In this document: positions 43,277-51,020 of the stretch, piece by piece | Position numbering within the stretch: position 1 is the stretch's first letter | Layout of the letters: the number at the start of each line of letters is the position of its first letter | DNA from: Clostridia bacterium | GTDB lineage: Bacteria; Bacillota; Clostridia; Oscillospirales; CAG-272 | DNA: 51,020 nucleotides | Reading direction: 5' to 3' | Assembly (NCBI GenBank): GCA_017508195.1 | Contig: JAFVZL010000024.1 | Span: 1 to 51,020 of the forward strand | Program-made: the position numbers and the translations under genes | Notes under the pieces: generated by a model | Told to the model about the DNA's origin: nothing | Seen by the model: the letters and a program-made list of their open reading frames with translations, nothing else | Databases searched by the model: none

Positions 43277-43411
43277 GAAATAGAAAATGAAAAACGATAA
43301 AAACGGGGAAAACCATAGGTTTTCAACCTTTTTAAGTCTACTTAAAAAGCAAAAGCGAGGCACAATTTGTGCCCCGCAATTACTATTTTCATTTTCGGTT
43401 ATCCCAAAAAT
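43277..43411. repeat. Hairpin repeat element, copy 2
   Basis: This copy has the same boundaries as 42987-43114. Its internal hairpin has a different sequence, GGCACAA / TTGTGCC inside a GCG...CGC base. The spacer between the copies (43115-43276) holds a degenerate direct repeat around TTCGACCCGAA (about 43157 and 43235). Either element could act as a terminator for the kdgK-type gene. Confidence 0.65.
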
Positions 43412-43423
43412 ATCAGCTCAAAC

Positions 43424-44449
43424 TTAGCGCTGGATACGTCCGGATCCATCGCCCCCCGCAAGCTTCTCAACCTCAGCAACGGTAACCATATTATAGTCAC
43501 CCTCGATAGAGTGCTTGAGAGCGGATGCAGCAACTGCGAACTCAACAGCAGCCTGAGAGCTCTTGCCGGAAAGAAGCGAGTAGATAAGGCCGCCGCCGAA
43601 GCTGTCGCCGCCGCCTACACGGTCGATGATGTGGAGATCGTACTTCTTGGAGAAGCAGTACTCGTCAGCCTTAACGTCGTAGAGCATAGCAGACCAACCG
43701 TTGTCGAATGCGGAACGGCTCTCACGGAGAGTGATAGCAACGTACTCGAAGCCGAACTTGTCAGCGAGCTGCTTAGCAACCGACTTGTATCCGTCGTGGT
43801 TGAGCTTACCGCCGTAGATATCGGTAGCCTCTGCCTCGATGCCGAATACGTCCTTAGCGTCCTCTTCGTTGGAGATGCATACGTCAACGTACTTGCAAAG
43901 CTCGGTCATAGCTGCGCGAGCCTGATCTCTGGTCCAGAGCTTACCGCGGTAGTTAAGGTCGCAGGAGATCTTAACGCCCTTTGCCTTAGCTGCAACGCAA
44001 GCATCCTTACAGATCTCAACTACGTTTGCACCAAGTGCGGGAGTGATACCGGTGAAGTGGAACCAATCAACGCCCTCGAAGATCTCATCCCAGTTGAAGT
44101 CCTCGCGGGATGCCTTGGAGATAGCGGAGTTAGCACGGTCGTAGATACATACGGAGCCACGCTGCGATGCGCCCTTCTCATTGAAGTAGATGCCTACTCT
44201 GTCACCGCCGCGAACGATCTTGGTGGTATCAACGCCGTAGCGGCGAAGGCTGTTAACAGCTGCCTGACCGATTGCGTGAGCGGGGAGCTTGGTAACGTAG
44301 GTTGCATCAATGCCGTAGTTAGCAAGGGAAACGGCAACGTTTGCCTCACCGCCACCAAAGGTGAATTCTACGTGATCGCACTGTACAAATCTCTCGTAGT
44401 TGTAGGGCTGAAGACGGAGCATAAGCTCGCCAAAGGTAACAACTTTCAT
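43424..44449 (-). CDS. kdgK: 2-keto-3-deoxygluconate kinase-type sugar kinase (PfkB family)
   Basis: This 341-residue cytoplasmic kinase starts MKVVTFGELMLRLQP with the GGGEANVAVSLA motif (about 32-43), typical of KdgK. The C-terminal signature reads DRVGGGDSFGGGL, with the catalytic Asp in GGGDS. It would phosphorylate 2-keto-3-deoxygluconate from uronate breakdown, consistent with the GH88-type enzyme elsewhere in the window. The start is preceded by AAAGGAC and an upstream promoter at 44502-44530. Codon use is strongly optimised, suggesting high expression. Other sugar specificity is possible. Confidence 0.85.
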   Translation of the reverse strand: MKVVTFGELMLRLQPYNYERFVQCDHVEFTFGGGEANVAVSLANYGIDATYVTKLPAHAIGQAAVNSLRRYGVDTTKIVRGGDRVGIYFNEKGASQRGSVCIYDRANSAISKASREDFNWDEIFEGVDWFHFTGITPALGANVVEICKDACVAAKAKGVKISCDLNYRGKLWTRDQARAAMTELCKYVDVCISNEEDAKDVFGIEAEATDIYGGKLNHDGYKSVAKQLADKFGFEYVAITLRESRSAFDNGWSAMLYDVKADEYCFSKKYDLHIIDRVGGGDSFGGGLIYSLLSGKSSQAAVEFAVAASALKHSIEGDYNMVTVAEVEKLAGGDGSGRIQR

Positions 44450-44501
44450 TTTTGTTTGTCCTTTCGGTATAATAATTTTTATTTTTGTTGCATACGGTTA
44501 T

Positions 44502-44530
44502 ATTGTAGCATAGGTATTGCTCAAAATCAA
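44502..44530 (-). promoter_or_regulatory. Promoter of the kdgK-type gene
   Basis: On the minus strand TTGATT (44530-44525), a 17-base spacer and TACAAT (44507-44502) form a sigma-A promoter. Confidence 0.6.
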
Positions 44531-44568
44531 TAGAGCACAAAATTTTTTAGTTAACAATTGAGGAAAAA

Positions 44569-44808
44569 TTAAGCTCTGAGCTCGTTATGGCATTGCTCGC
44601 AGAGCATCTTGCCCTTGAACTCCCTTACGGTGTCAGAACTTCCGCAGAATACACACACAGAGGTATCCTTCTTCATGACGATGGCATCTCCCTCAAGATG
44701 TATCTCTAGAGGTGTTTCTGTGGTGATATCCATCTTTCTGCGCATTTCCTTGGGGATGACGATTCTGCCGAGCTCGTCAACACAACGCGATATTCCGCTG
44801 GACTTCAT
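44569..44808 (-). CDS. AbrB/SpoVT-type transcriptional regulator with C-terminal zinc finger
   Basis: This 79-residue protein has an AbrB/MazE swapped-hairpin DNA-binding domain at the N-terminus (ISRCVDELGRIVIPKEMRR, about 5-23). It is followed by a four-Cys zinc-finger-like segment, CVFC and CEQC (about 51-54 and 70-73). AbrB-type proteins are transition-state regulators in spore formers. The start is the ATG after GAAAGGAG, not the longer frame from 44844. It is divergent from the spoIIIA operon, and its promoter lies in the shared region, so a regulatory link is plausible but unproven. Confidence 0.85.
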   Translation of the reverse strand: MKSSGISRCVDELGRIVIPKEMRRKMDITTETPLEIHLEGDAIVMKKDTSVCVFCGSSDTVREFKGKMLCEQCHNELRA

Positions 44809-44834
44809 TTTTCTTCTCCTTTCGTTTTTTCTAT

Positions 44835-44864
44835 ATTTTACCATAATATCATAATATTTGTCAA
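44835..44864 (-). promoter_or_regulatory. Promoter of the AbrB-type regulator gene
   Basis: On the minus strand TTGACA (44864-44859), an 18-base spacer and TAAAAT (44840-44835) form a strong sigma-A promoter. A sigma-E promoter for spoIIIAA should lie nearby, but I see no convincing match. Confidence 0.65.
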
Positions 44865-44900
44865 GATGTGGAAATAATTGCCGAGAGCAAGGAGTTATAT

Positions 44901-45797
44901 ATGATTAAGGAAAGAACAGAACAAACAACAAAAACGAGCCGTCTTAAGATGGCACTTTCGTATTTACCGAGGGGTGTGGCTCTCGAGATATCCGAGATAT
45001 CAAGGAGTGTCCGTAATATTGAGAGCGGTATCAGCGAGATTCGCTTAAGAGCCGACGGAGTATCCTCCGTTATTGTACACGGGGTGGGGTATCCGCTGTT
45101 TTACCGTGCCACCTATGCCGAGCTCGAGGACACGCTCTCGAGGCTCACGGGCGGTGCGGTATACGCTCACCGCGACAGTATTGCAAGGGGCTACATAGTG
45201 GTGTCGGGGATGCGGGTTGGCGTCTCGGGCGTTGCAAGGTATGACGGTGAGAGCGTAGGGGTAGGTGAGATCTCCTCGCTCGTTTTCAGAGTAGGTAGTG
45301 CCGAGTGCGGCTTCGGTCAGGAGCTGTTCCGCGCCTGGCGGGGACGGGGCATGCCGAGCATGCTCGTGATTGCACCTCCGATGGGCGGAAAGACCACGGC
45401 GTTAAGGTCTCTTGCCGGATACATAGGCCGTGGGCGTTCTCCCATGCGCGTTGTGGCGGTCGATGAGCGCTGCGAATTTGATCCTAACGATTATAAGGAG
45501 TCGGGGGTTGATATTCTAAGGGGGTACCGCCGCTCGGTGGGTATCGAGGTCGCGTACAGAACGATGTCTGCCGAGGTGATAATTACCGACGAGGTGGCGG
45601 ATATTTCCGAGGCTGAGGCTCTGCTCGGTGCGCACGGTGCAGGAGTGAAGCTCATATGCTCGGCACACGCGCAATCCGTAGAGGATATATTAAAGAGAAA
45701 ATGTCTTACTCCGCTTCTCGAGTGCGGTGTATTCGGCTGCGTTGCCGAGATAAGCTCGTCACACGGCAGATACGGCTTCGGTTTTTTTGATATATAA
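44901..45797 (+). CDS. spoIIIAA: Stage III sporulation protein AA (secretion-type ATPase)
   Basis: This 298-residue cytoplasmic ATPase belongs to the SpoIIIA-SpoIIQ channel that joins mother cell and forespore. Walker A is PPMGGKTTALRSLA (Lys164) and Walker B is VIITDEVAD (Asp230). Start ATG 44901 follows AAGGAG. A longer frame from 44868 overlaps the ribosome binding site. It is the first of eight collinear spoIIIA genes. The length is close to that of Bacillus SpoIIIAA. Confidence 0.93.
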   Translation: MIKERTEQTTKTSRLKMALSYLPRGVALEISEISRSVRNIESGISEIRLRADGVSSVIVHGVGYPLFYRATYAELEDTLSRLTGGAVYAHRDSIARGYIVVSGMRVGVSGVARYDGESVGVGEISSLVFRVGSAECGFGQELFRAWRGRGMPSMLVIAPPMGGKTTALRSLAGYIGRGRSPMRVVAVDERCEFDPNDYKESGVDILRGYRRSVGIEVAYRTMSAEVIITDEVADISEAEALLGAHGAGVKLICSAHAQSVEDILKRKCLTPLLECGVFGCVAEISSSHGRYGFGFFDI

Positions 45798-45799
45798 GT

Positions 45800-46282
45800 A
45801 TGAAATATGTAGGTATTTTCTTTGCGACACTCGGCACGCTCCTTGCAGTTTTGCTTTACAGATCAGCCCTTTCGCACAGAGCTGTTATTGCCGAGGAGCT
45901 CAGAAGACTTGTTACTCATATACGAGCGAGGGTGTCGGATTATCTCGAGCCGCCCACCGTGTGGGCAAAGTCCTTTGTCTCGGATATCCCCGAGGTGGAA
46001 AAAATGCTGAATGAGATAAGAGGCGGCAGCTCAACCGTTGCTGCGTTCAACAACGCTTTTTGCGGGATATCGCTGCCTGTTGAAATAAAGGAGCTTCTGA
46101 GTGGGTTTTTCTCGAGGCTCGGGAGCGATTCGATAGCGAGCGAGAGGCGTGAGATACTAAAGGGCGAGGAAAGACTCGTCTCTCTTCTCGAAAGGGAAAA
46201 GAAAAGGAGCGGAGAGAGCGGTACCGTGGCATCGGTTATCGCCTTTCTCGTGCTTGCGGGCGGTATAATAATCGTCATCTAG
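45800..46282 (+). CDS. spoIIIAB: Stage III sporulation protein AB
   Basis: This 160-residue protein has hydrophobic helices at both ends (about 1-20 and 143-160) and a helical cytoplasmic middle, resembling GspF-like SpoIIIAB. It starts two bases after spoIIIAA stops. It anchors the SpoIIIAA ATPase to the membrane in the family model. Confidence 0.87.
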   Translation: MKYVGIFFATLGTLLAVLLYRSALSHRAVIAEELRRLVTHIRARVSDYLEPPTVWAKSFVSDIPEVEKMLNEIRGGSSTVAAFNNAFCGISLPVEIKELLSGFFSRLGSDSIASERREILKGEERLVSLLEREKKRSGESGTVASVIAFLVLAGGIIIVI

Positions 46283-46301
46283 CTGCTCTTCTGAGGTGAA
46301 A

Positions 46302-46496
46302 ATGGGAATTGAGTTGATACTGAAAATAGCGGGTGTCGGCATGATAGTCACGGTGCTGTGTCAGATCCTTTCCAAAGCAGGAAGGGACGAGCAGGCAACC
46401 CTCGTATCTATCGGCGGTATAGTGATAGTGCTTTTACTTCTCGTTGAGCAGATATCTCTGCTCATAAACACGCTCATCGAGGTGTTCGGTCTGTGA
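46302..46496 (+). CDS. spoIIIAC: Stage III sporulation protein AC
   Basis: This 64-residue membrane protein has two transmembrane helices around a short polar turn (SKAGRDEQ), as in other SpoIIIAC proteins. Start ATG 46302 follows GAGGTG. Its stop overlaps the GTG start of spoIIIAD (GTGA). Confidence 0.88.
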   Translation: MGIELILKIAGVGMIVTVLCQILSKAGRDEQATLVSIGGIVIVLLLLVEQISLLINTLIEVFGL

Positions 46497-46876
46497 GCGG
46501 TATTATTTTCGGTGCGGGGCTTGCACTCTCCGCGCTCGTTATGTATATTTTGCTTGATGCTATGGGATACCGCGGCGCAAGATTACTGACTGTTACGGCT
46601 ACGGTAATGCTTTTCGTCCTTGCTATATCGGCTGTGCCCCAGCTTATCTCGTCTGTAGAAATCATCTCTGAAAGCACAGGTATCGGTGATACGGTCGGGT
46701 GTGCCATGCGCATTTTGGGCATCGGATACGTGTCGGGCATCTCGTACGACGTAGCTCTTGATATGGGCTCAAAAGGACTTGCAAGTGCGGTGATGATGTT
46801 GGGGAGAGTCGAGATGCTTCTCGTTATTACGCCGTATGTGACCGAGGTTGTGAAGCTTGCGGTGGAGCTTATATAG
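46493..46876 (+). CDS. spoIIIAD: Stage III sporulation protein AD
   Basis: This 127-residue protein with about four hydrophobic helices has the normal size for SpoIIIAD. It begins at GTG 46493, overlapping the spoIIIAC stop codon by three bases, which indicates translational coupling. Confidence 0.87.
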   Translation: MSGIIFGAGLALSALVMYILLDAMGYRGARLLTVTATVMLFVLAISAVPQLISSVEIISESTGIGDTVGCAMRILGIGYVSGISYDVALDMGSKGLASAVMMLGRVEMLLVITPYVTEVVKLAVELI

Positions 46877-46877
46877 T

Positions 46878-47918
46878 ATGTATAAAGTAAACAATTGTTA
46901 TAATAACGATGCAATTTCCGAGCTTGAGCAGGGATTTTTTGATGTCCTGCCTGAGGGATATGATACATTCGGCGACGTTGTATCGCTGTCGAAGCTCGGT
47001 CCGGATGCGCTTCTCGGAGAGCTGCTATCCATATTTTCCGCGAGGGGCGGGGAGATACTCTCCTTCTTTCTTCTGGCTTTTGGCGCATCGGTGCTCATAT
47101 GGCTGTCGGGGACACTCTCGCACGGTTTTTCAAAGATAGCGGAGGGCGGCGTATCCTGCATATCCTCGGTTGCTATATTCGGTGCTCTTTATCCTCTGTT
47201 CTTATCGGTTGGCGAGGCGCTTGGGTCTATAAGTGCGTTTTTCTCGGCACTCGTGCCGATACTGTCATCCTTTTTAGCACTTGGCGGAGCCGAGGGGAGC
47301 GCATTATCTCTCGGTGGCGGTATGACGCTCACCGCCTGGCTTATAGGAATGCTCTCGAGCGAGCTTCTTTTGCCGATAGTATCTGCTGTTTTTGCTGCCT
47401 CCGTGGTGTCGGGTGCGTACGGTGGAGCCTTGTCACGGCTTGCGGACGGTATAAAGAAAACCTATATACGGGCTATCGGCTTCGTGGGGGTGGGTGTCGC
47501 GGCTCTCTTTGCGTTACAGACCTACATAGGTACTACGGCTGACGGATTAAGTCTGAGGGCTGCAAAGTTCGCAGCAGGCGGTCTCGTGCCCGTCGTCGGA
47601 AATACGGTCTCGGGCGCTCTCGCAACGCTTATCGGGGGGCTCTCCTCGCTAGGCGGTATAATAGGTGCCTCGTCGGTGGCGGTGATAGTGGCAATGGCAT
47701 TATCTCCCTTCGTTATCCTGTTACTCTATAAGCTTGCTCTGTTTTTGTGCTCGCTTTTTCTCGATTATTCGACACGGGGCGGGGGTACATCCTGTATTTC
47801 TGCGTTTTCAGGCGCTCTTGACGCGCTTATTGCCGTTTATTCGGTGACGGTTATAATCTATATTTTCGAGGTTGTTCTCGTAATATGCGGAGGGGGTGCG
47901 GTGTATGGATGGAATTAG
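46878..47918 (+). CDS. spoIIIAE: Stage III sporulation protein AE
   Basis: This 346-residue polytopic membrane protein is the main membrane component of the SpoIIIA complex. A polar N-terminal region (about 1-60, with ELEQGFFDVLPEGYDTFGD) is followed by seven or so hydrophobic segments. Bacillus SpoIIIAE begins with a signal-like segment; none is seen here after the ATG at 46878. A longer frame from 46857 adds only seven residues and no signal. It overlaps spoIIIAF by 14 bases. Confidence 0.88.
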   Translation: MYKVNNCYNNDAISELEQGFFDVLPEGYDTFGDVVSLSKLGPDALLGELLSIFSARGGEILSFFLLAFGASVLIWLSGTLSHGFSKIAEGGVSCISSVAIFGALYPLFLSVGEALGSISAFFSALVPILSSFLALGGAEGSALSLGGGMTLTAWLIGMLSSELLLPIVSAVFAASVVSGAYGGALSRLADGIKKTYIRAIGFVGVGVAALFALQTYIGTTADGLSLRAAKFAAGGLVPVVGNTVSGALATLIGGLSSLGGIIGASSVAVIVAMALSPFVILLLYKLALFLCSLFLDYSTRGGGTSCISAFSGALDALIAVYSVTVIIYIFEVVLVICGGGAVYGWN

Positions 47919-48375
47919 CGGATATATGCTTCTTGCTCTCGGACTCTCGGCATCGCTCGGGCTCATCTGTGCTTTGTCGCACCCTTCGTTTTCAAAAGAG
48001 ACCGAGATGGCGGTTGGTGTGCTCTGCCTTTTTGCGATGGCAAGCCCCGTTCTTAGCCTCGTAGGTAACCCTTCGGTTATCCCCGAGCTGCCCGACGGCT
48101 CTTACGCGGAACACTTTGGCGGAATAACCGAGATAGGAGAGGGGGCGTGGCTCGAGGGTGTGGCAAGCTATCTTTCAGACGAATATTCGGTCTCGGCTGA
48201 GGATATTACGGTATATGCTGAGAATTTCGACTTTTACACGATGCGTGCAGATTATATCCGCGTTTCACTCTCGGGTGCGGGCGTGTTCGCGAACCTGCAC
48301 GCAATGCGCGATGATATTTTAAGGAGCTTTGTCGCTGAGGGCGGCGGCTGTGAGGTGGTGATGAATTTTGGGTGA
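47905..48375 (+). CDS. spoIIIAF: Stage III sporulation protein AF
   Basis: This 156-residue protein has two N-terminal transmembrane helices (about 6-25 and 33-52) and a soluble C-terminal domain, matching SpoIIIAF. I choose the ATG at 47905 after AGGGGG (47891-47896). A GTG at 47896 overlaps this site. Its end overlaps spoIIIAG by eight bases. Confidence 0.85.
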   Translation: MDGISGYMLLALGLSASLGLICALSHPSFSKETEMAVGVLCLFAMASPVLSLVGNPSVIPELPDGSYAEHFGGITEIGEGAWLEGVASYLSDEYSVSAEDITVYAENFDFYTMRADYIRVSLSGAGVFANLHAMRDDILRSFVAEGGGCEVVMNFG

Positions 48376-48772
48376 CAAAAGGCTTGAGGGCATGGCGGAA
48401 AGGACCGTGGGATTTGTTAAAAAGCACTCACGGCTGATCATAATAGTGCTTATTATACTTCTCGGGGTTGCACTTATCGCGATGGGGTCGGGCGGCTCGG
48501 GTAATACGGTGACGGGTGAGTACGACAGCACGGAGGAGAAGCTGACCGAGCTATGCTCGAGGGTACGGGGTGTAGGCGAATGTCGCGTGATGGTAACGTA
48601 CAAGGAAAGTCAGTCGAGGTTCGGCTCATCTCAGTCGGTGGGCGTCGTAGAGAGCGTTGCGGTCGTCTGCAAGGGTGCAGACAAGAGCGAGGTACGAGCT
48701 GAGCTCACGTCTATGCTCTGCGCCCTGTTCGGAATACGGTCGAGCAGAATACATATCTCGAAAATGAAGTAA
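48368..48772 (+). CDS. spoIIIAG: Stage III sporulation protein AG
   Basis: This 134-residue protein has one transmembrane helix (about 24-41) and an extracytoplasmic ring-building domain with LTELCSRVRGVGECRVMVTY (about 58-77). It is shorter than the Bacillus protein (about 229 residues). The start is TTG 48368, inside the end of spoIIIAF. Confidence 0.85.
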   Translation: MGDKRLEGMAERTVGFVKKHSRLIIIVLIILLGVALIAMGSGGSGNTVTGEYDSTEEKLTELCSRVRGVGECRVMVTYKESQSRFGSSQSVGVVESVAVVCKGADKSEVRAELTSMLCALFGIRSSRIHISKMK

Positions 48773-48899
48773 TGACGGTTGATATTTCAAAAAGCGGCAA
48801 ACGAAGATGTACGCCGCAAATGATGAAAAATCAGTCATAAGTCAGGAATATCGCTCATAGATTTTACCATAAGCAAAACCAAAAGGAGAAACGGATAAA

Positions 48900-49448
48900 A
48901 TGAAATTTGAAAAGCTCAAAAAGTTCTTCTCGTCGAAGGCAACCAAGACCGTGGCGGTATTTCTCGCGGTACTGCTCATAGGAGTCGCGGTGTACGTGAA
49001 TTACCGACTCTTCTACGATCCCGTCGGAAATATGGGATACGGTGACAACAACATGGACGGTTCGGATTCGTCCTTACAGACCGGCGGCGGTGCAGAGGAT
49101 GAGGATTACTTCACCACCACAGCCCTCAACCGTCAGCAATCGCGCGACGAGGCTATCGACGTTCTCAAGCTTGTGACCGAGTCCGAGGAGGCAAGCGAGG
49201 AGGCAAAGGCCGAGGCAAATGCCGCTATATCCAAGATCGCGGTGGATATCCAGAACGAGACCAACATCGAAACGCTCGTCAAGGCGAAGGGCTTCGAGGA
49301 TTGCATAGCCATCATATCCGACGGTGCGGTAAGCGTTATAGTCGGAGCCGAGAGCCTTCTTGCATCCGAGGCGGCTCAGATATTCTCGATAGTCTACGAT
49401 ACCACCGGCATTGACCCCGAGAACATCAGCATCGTAAACAAGGCATAA
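48900..49448 (+). CDS. spoIIIAH: Stage III sporulation protein AH
   Basis: This 182-residue protein has one N-terminal transmembrane helix (about 17-36), an acidic linker and a C-terminal YscJ/FliF-like domain that pairs with SpoIIQ across the septum. The segment from about 110 to 182 with IAIISDGAVSVIVG is typical. The ATG follows AAAAGGAG. A gap of 127 bases separates it from spoIIIAG; I see no gene in it, and it could carry an additional promoter. Confidence 0.88.
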   Translation: MKFEKLKKFFSSKATKTVAVFLAVLLIGVAVYVNYRLFYDPVGNMGYGDNNMDGSDSSLQTGGGAEDEDYFTTTALNRQQSRDEAIDVLKLVTESEEASEEAKAEANAAISKIAVDIQNETNIETLVKAKGFEDCIAIISDGAVSVIVGAESLLASEAAQIFSIVYDTTGIDPENISIVNKA

Positions 49449-49470
49449 AAGAGCCGTGCTAAGGACGGCA

Positions 49471-49517
49471 GGAGCAGGGAACCGCGTTATGGCTTCGGTA
49501 TCCTGCTCCGCTTTTTT
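49471..49517 (+). terminator. Terminator of the spoIIIA operon
   Basis: GGAGCAGG (49471-49478) and CCTGCTCC (49502-49509) enclose a 23-base loop, followed by GCTTTTTTG. Confidence 0.75.
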
Positions 49518-49676
49518 GCGTTTTGTGTATCTATGGTGAAGGATGAACGGTTGATTTAGAGCAAAAATGCGTCTTATTTGTGGTTTTTTCGGCGAATTAC
49601 GCATTTTTTACAAAGGCACATTTCAAAACGGGCGCAAATATCGTCACATTTTATTTAATTTTGTGTCCCGCGGTTG

Positions 49677-49705
49677 TTGACTTAGTGACGTGTTTATGCT
49701 AGAAT
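49677..49705 (+). promoter_or_regulatory. Promoter of asd
   Basis: TTGACT (49677-49682), a 17-base spacer and TAGAAT (49700-49705) form a sigma-A promoter about 40 bases before the ATG. Nothing else is seen in 49518-49676. Confidence 0.65.
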
Positions 49706-49745
49706 ATAAGCATATTTTCAAAAATACTTATTTAGGGAGAAAAAA

Positions 49746-50828
49746 ATGGAAAAGCTTAAAGTCGGTATAATCGGTGCTACGGGCATGGTAGGTCAGAGAT
49801 TTATCACCCTTCTTGCCGATCATCCCTATTTTGAAATAAAGGCGCTTATCGCAGGCCCGAGATCCGCAGGCCGTAAGTACAGCGAGGCGGTTGCGGGCAG
49901 ATGGAAGCTCGCGGCAGAGTGTCCCGAGTGGATAGGTGACATGGAGGTCATCTCATCCGAGGAGATAGATAAGGTCAAGTCCCTCGTTGACTTCGTATTC
50001 TGCGCTGTCAATATGTCGAAGGCTGAGACCCTCGAGCTCGAGGAGAGATATGCCAGAGCCGAGATCCCCGTCGTTTCCAACAACTCGGCAAACAGATGGA
50101 CGCCCGACGTTCCCATGGTCATTCCCGAGGTCAACGATGCACACCTTGCGGTCATCGATGCACAGAGAAAGAGACTCGGTACCAAGCGCGGCTTCATTGC
50201 GGTAAAGCCTAATTGCTCGATACAGTCCTATGTCGGAGCACTCACTCCGCTCCTTAAGTACGGTATCAAGGAGATAGTCGTAACTACATATCAGGCTATA
50301 AGCGGTGCGGGTAAGACCTTCAACGAGTGGCCGGAGATGATAGATAACCTTATTCCTTACATCGGCGGTGAGGAGGAGAAGAGCGAAAGAGAGCCCATGC
50401 GCGTGTGGGGCGAGGTAAAGGACGGCGCAGTCGTTCCCGCTACGTCTCCCGTTATTACCGCTCAGTGCCTCCGAGTTCCCGTAACCGACGGCCATATGGC
50501 AGCGGTATTCGTTAAATTTGAGAACAAGCCCACCAAGGATGAGATCCTCGAGTCCTGGCGCACCTTCAAGGGCAAGCCCCAGACTCTCGGTCTGCCCTCT
50601 GCTCCCGAGCAGTTCATAACCTACTTTGAGGAAGATAACCGTCCTCAGACGGGTCTTGACCGCGACCTCTTTGGCGGCATGGGCGTATCCTGTGGAAGAC
50701 TTCGCGAGGATGCTCTTTACGACTACAAGTTCGTGGGTCTGTCTCACAATACTCTGCGCGGCGCTGCGGGCGGTGCTGTGCTTATCGCCGAGCTGCTTTA
50801 CAGAGAGGGATATCTTACCAAGGCTTAA
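49746..50828 (+). CDS. asd: Aspartate-semialdehyde dehydrogenase
   Basis: This 360-residue cytoplasmic enzyme reduces aspartyl phosphate to aspartate semialdehyde, which feeds lysine, diaminopimelate, threonine and methionine synthesis. The N-terminal NADP-binding motif is GIIGATGMVGQRF (about 8-20). The active-site Cys157 lies in KPNCSIQ, and SGAGKTFNEWP follows near 195-205. This pattern fits the archaeal/fungal-type subgroup seen in many Clostridia. The ATG is preceded by GGGAG. It is monocistronic, bounded by a promoter and a terminator. Confidence 0.93.
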   Translation: MEKLKVGIIGATGMVGQRFITLLADHPYFEIKALIAGPRSAGRKYSEAVAGRWKLAAECPEWIGDMEVISSEEIDKVKSLVDFVFCAVNMSKAETLELEERYARAEIPVVSNNSANRWTPDVPMVIPEVNDAHLAVIDAQRKRLGTKRGFIAVKPNCSIQSYVGALTPLLKYGIKEIVVTTYQAISGAGKTFNEWPEMIDNLIPYIGGEEEKSEREPMRVWGEVKDGAVVPATSPVITAQCLRVPVTDGHMAAVFVKFENKPTKDEILESWRTFKGKPQTLGLPSAPEQFITYFEEDNRPQTGLDRDLFGGMGVSCGRLREDALYDYKFVGLSHNTLRGAAGGAVLIAELLYREGYLTKA

Positions 50829-50843
50829 AATTTAAATACTATG

Positions 50844-50875
50844 AGGCTGTCTCGGGTTATGAGACAGCCTTTTTA
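50844..50875 (+). terminator. Terminator of asd
   Basis: AGGCTGTCTC (50844-50853) and GAGACAGCCT (50861-50870) surround a 7-base loop and are followed by TTTTTAT. Confidence 0.85.
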
Positions 50876-50882
50876 TACGTTG

Positions 50883-51020
50883 GTGAATTATACTATCAAG
50901 TGCAACACTTTTAAGAAAAAAGAACACTCATATTGAATCCTGTGTTATAATGAAGTTACCACACACCAAAACAACAAGGAGAACAATATGAGCTATACCC
51001 ATTTTACCATAGAAGAACGC
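50883..51020 (+). mobile_element. IS30-family insertion sequence, left end only
   Basis: The terminus-like sequence GTGAATT...AAGTGCAACACTTTTAA (50883-50914) is followed by a TATAAT box, AAGGAGA and the start of a transposase. The remainder lies outside the window. The same terminus sequence appears in the tandem repeat at 32161-32232. Confidence 0.7.
50988..51020 (+). CDS. IS30-family transposase, N-terminal fragment
   Basis: Only 11 residues are visible, MSYTHFTIEER, cut by the window edge. They match the typical start of IS30-family transposases, a helix-turn-helix DNA-binding region that recognises the element ends. The ribosome binding site is AAGGAGA. Confidence 0.72.
   Translation, partial: MSYTHFTIEER

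Noticed and set aside
43367-44533. 388-residue plus-strand open frame
   Set aside because: It is a shadow of the KdgK-type kinase gene, whose strong codon bias keeps the antisense frame open.
47099-47542. 147-residue frame inside spoIIIAE
   Set aside because: It is an out-of-frame shadow within a conserved sporulation gene.

Overview
The window looks like chromosome from a Gram-positive, endospore-forming member of the Clostridia, probably a gut anaerobe. The evidence is a complete spoIIIAA-AH sporulation operon, sigma-A promoters with near-consensus -35/-10 boxes, strong AGGAGG-type ribosome binding sites, many lipobox lipoproteins and a large plant-fructan utilisation locus. No rRNA, tRNA or CRISPR array was seen.

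Positions 1-1000 are a non-coding, repeat-rich stretch: a 156-bp direct repeat carrying terminator hairpins, then a compact module that resembles a type I toxin-antitoxin pair. That module has a consensus promoter, a 28-residue hydrophobic peptide whose Shine-Dalgarno is folded into a stem, a convergent antisense transcription unit and a shared bidirectional terminator. This is the most likely undescribed system in the window. A small zinc-ribbon membrane protein follows.

Positions 1940-26850 are one long plus-strand fructan locus. A promoter flanked by two LacI-type palindromes leads into a sugar ABC ATPase with a coiled-coil insertion, a membrane protein, fructokinase, a large GH32 lipoprotein (levanase/inulinase type), a LacI regulator, a solute-binding lipoprotein and two permeases. 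Then come a second GH32 lipoprotein with an altered nucleophile motif, three exported proteins built mainly from repeated CBM38-like modules, a 45-residue peptide, and a cytoplasmic GH32. The inferred flow is surface capture and hydrolysis of fructan, ABC import, cytoplasmic hydrolysis, then phosphorylation of fructose.

Positions 26930-32270 hold a membrane-anchored metallophosphoesterase and an operon of FAD oxidoreductase, TIM-barrel sugar isomerase-like protein and GH88-type lipoprotein. Two tandem IS30-end-like repeats follow. Positions 32340-38180 hold poorly characterised genes (TPR/membrane protein, YyaB-like PH protein, lipoprotein, C39-like protease, membrane-anchored protein) and a transaldolase-like fructose-6-phosphate aldolase.

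Positions 38190-44810 are minus-strand: GH3 and GH5 enzymes with a GtrA-like membrane protein, two copies of a hairpin repeat element, a KdgK-type sugar kinase and an AbrB/SpoVT-type regulator. Positions 44900-49450 carry spoIIIAA to spoIIIAH on the plus strand. asd (aspartate-semialdehyde dehydrogenase) follows, and the window ends at the start of an IS30-family insertion sequence.
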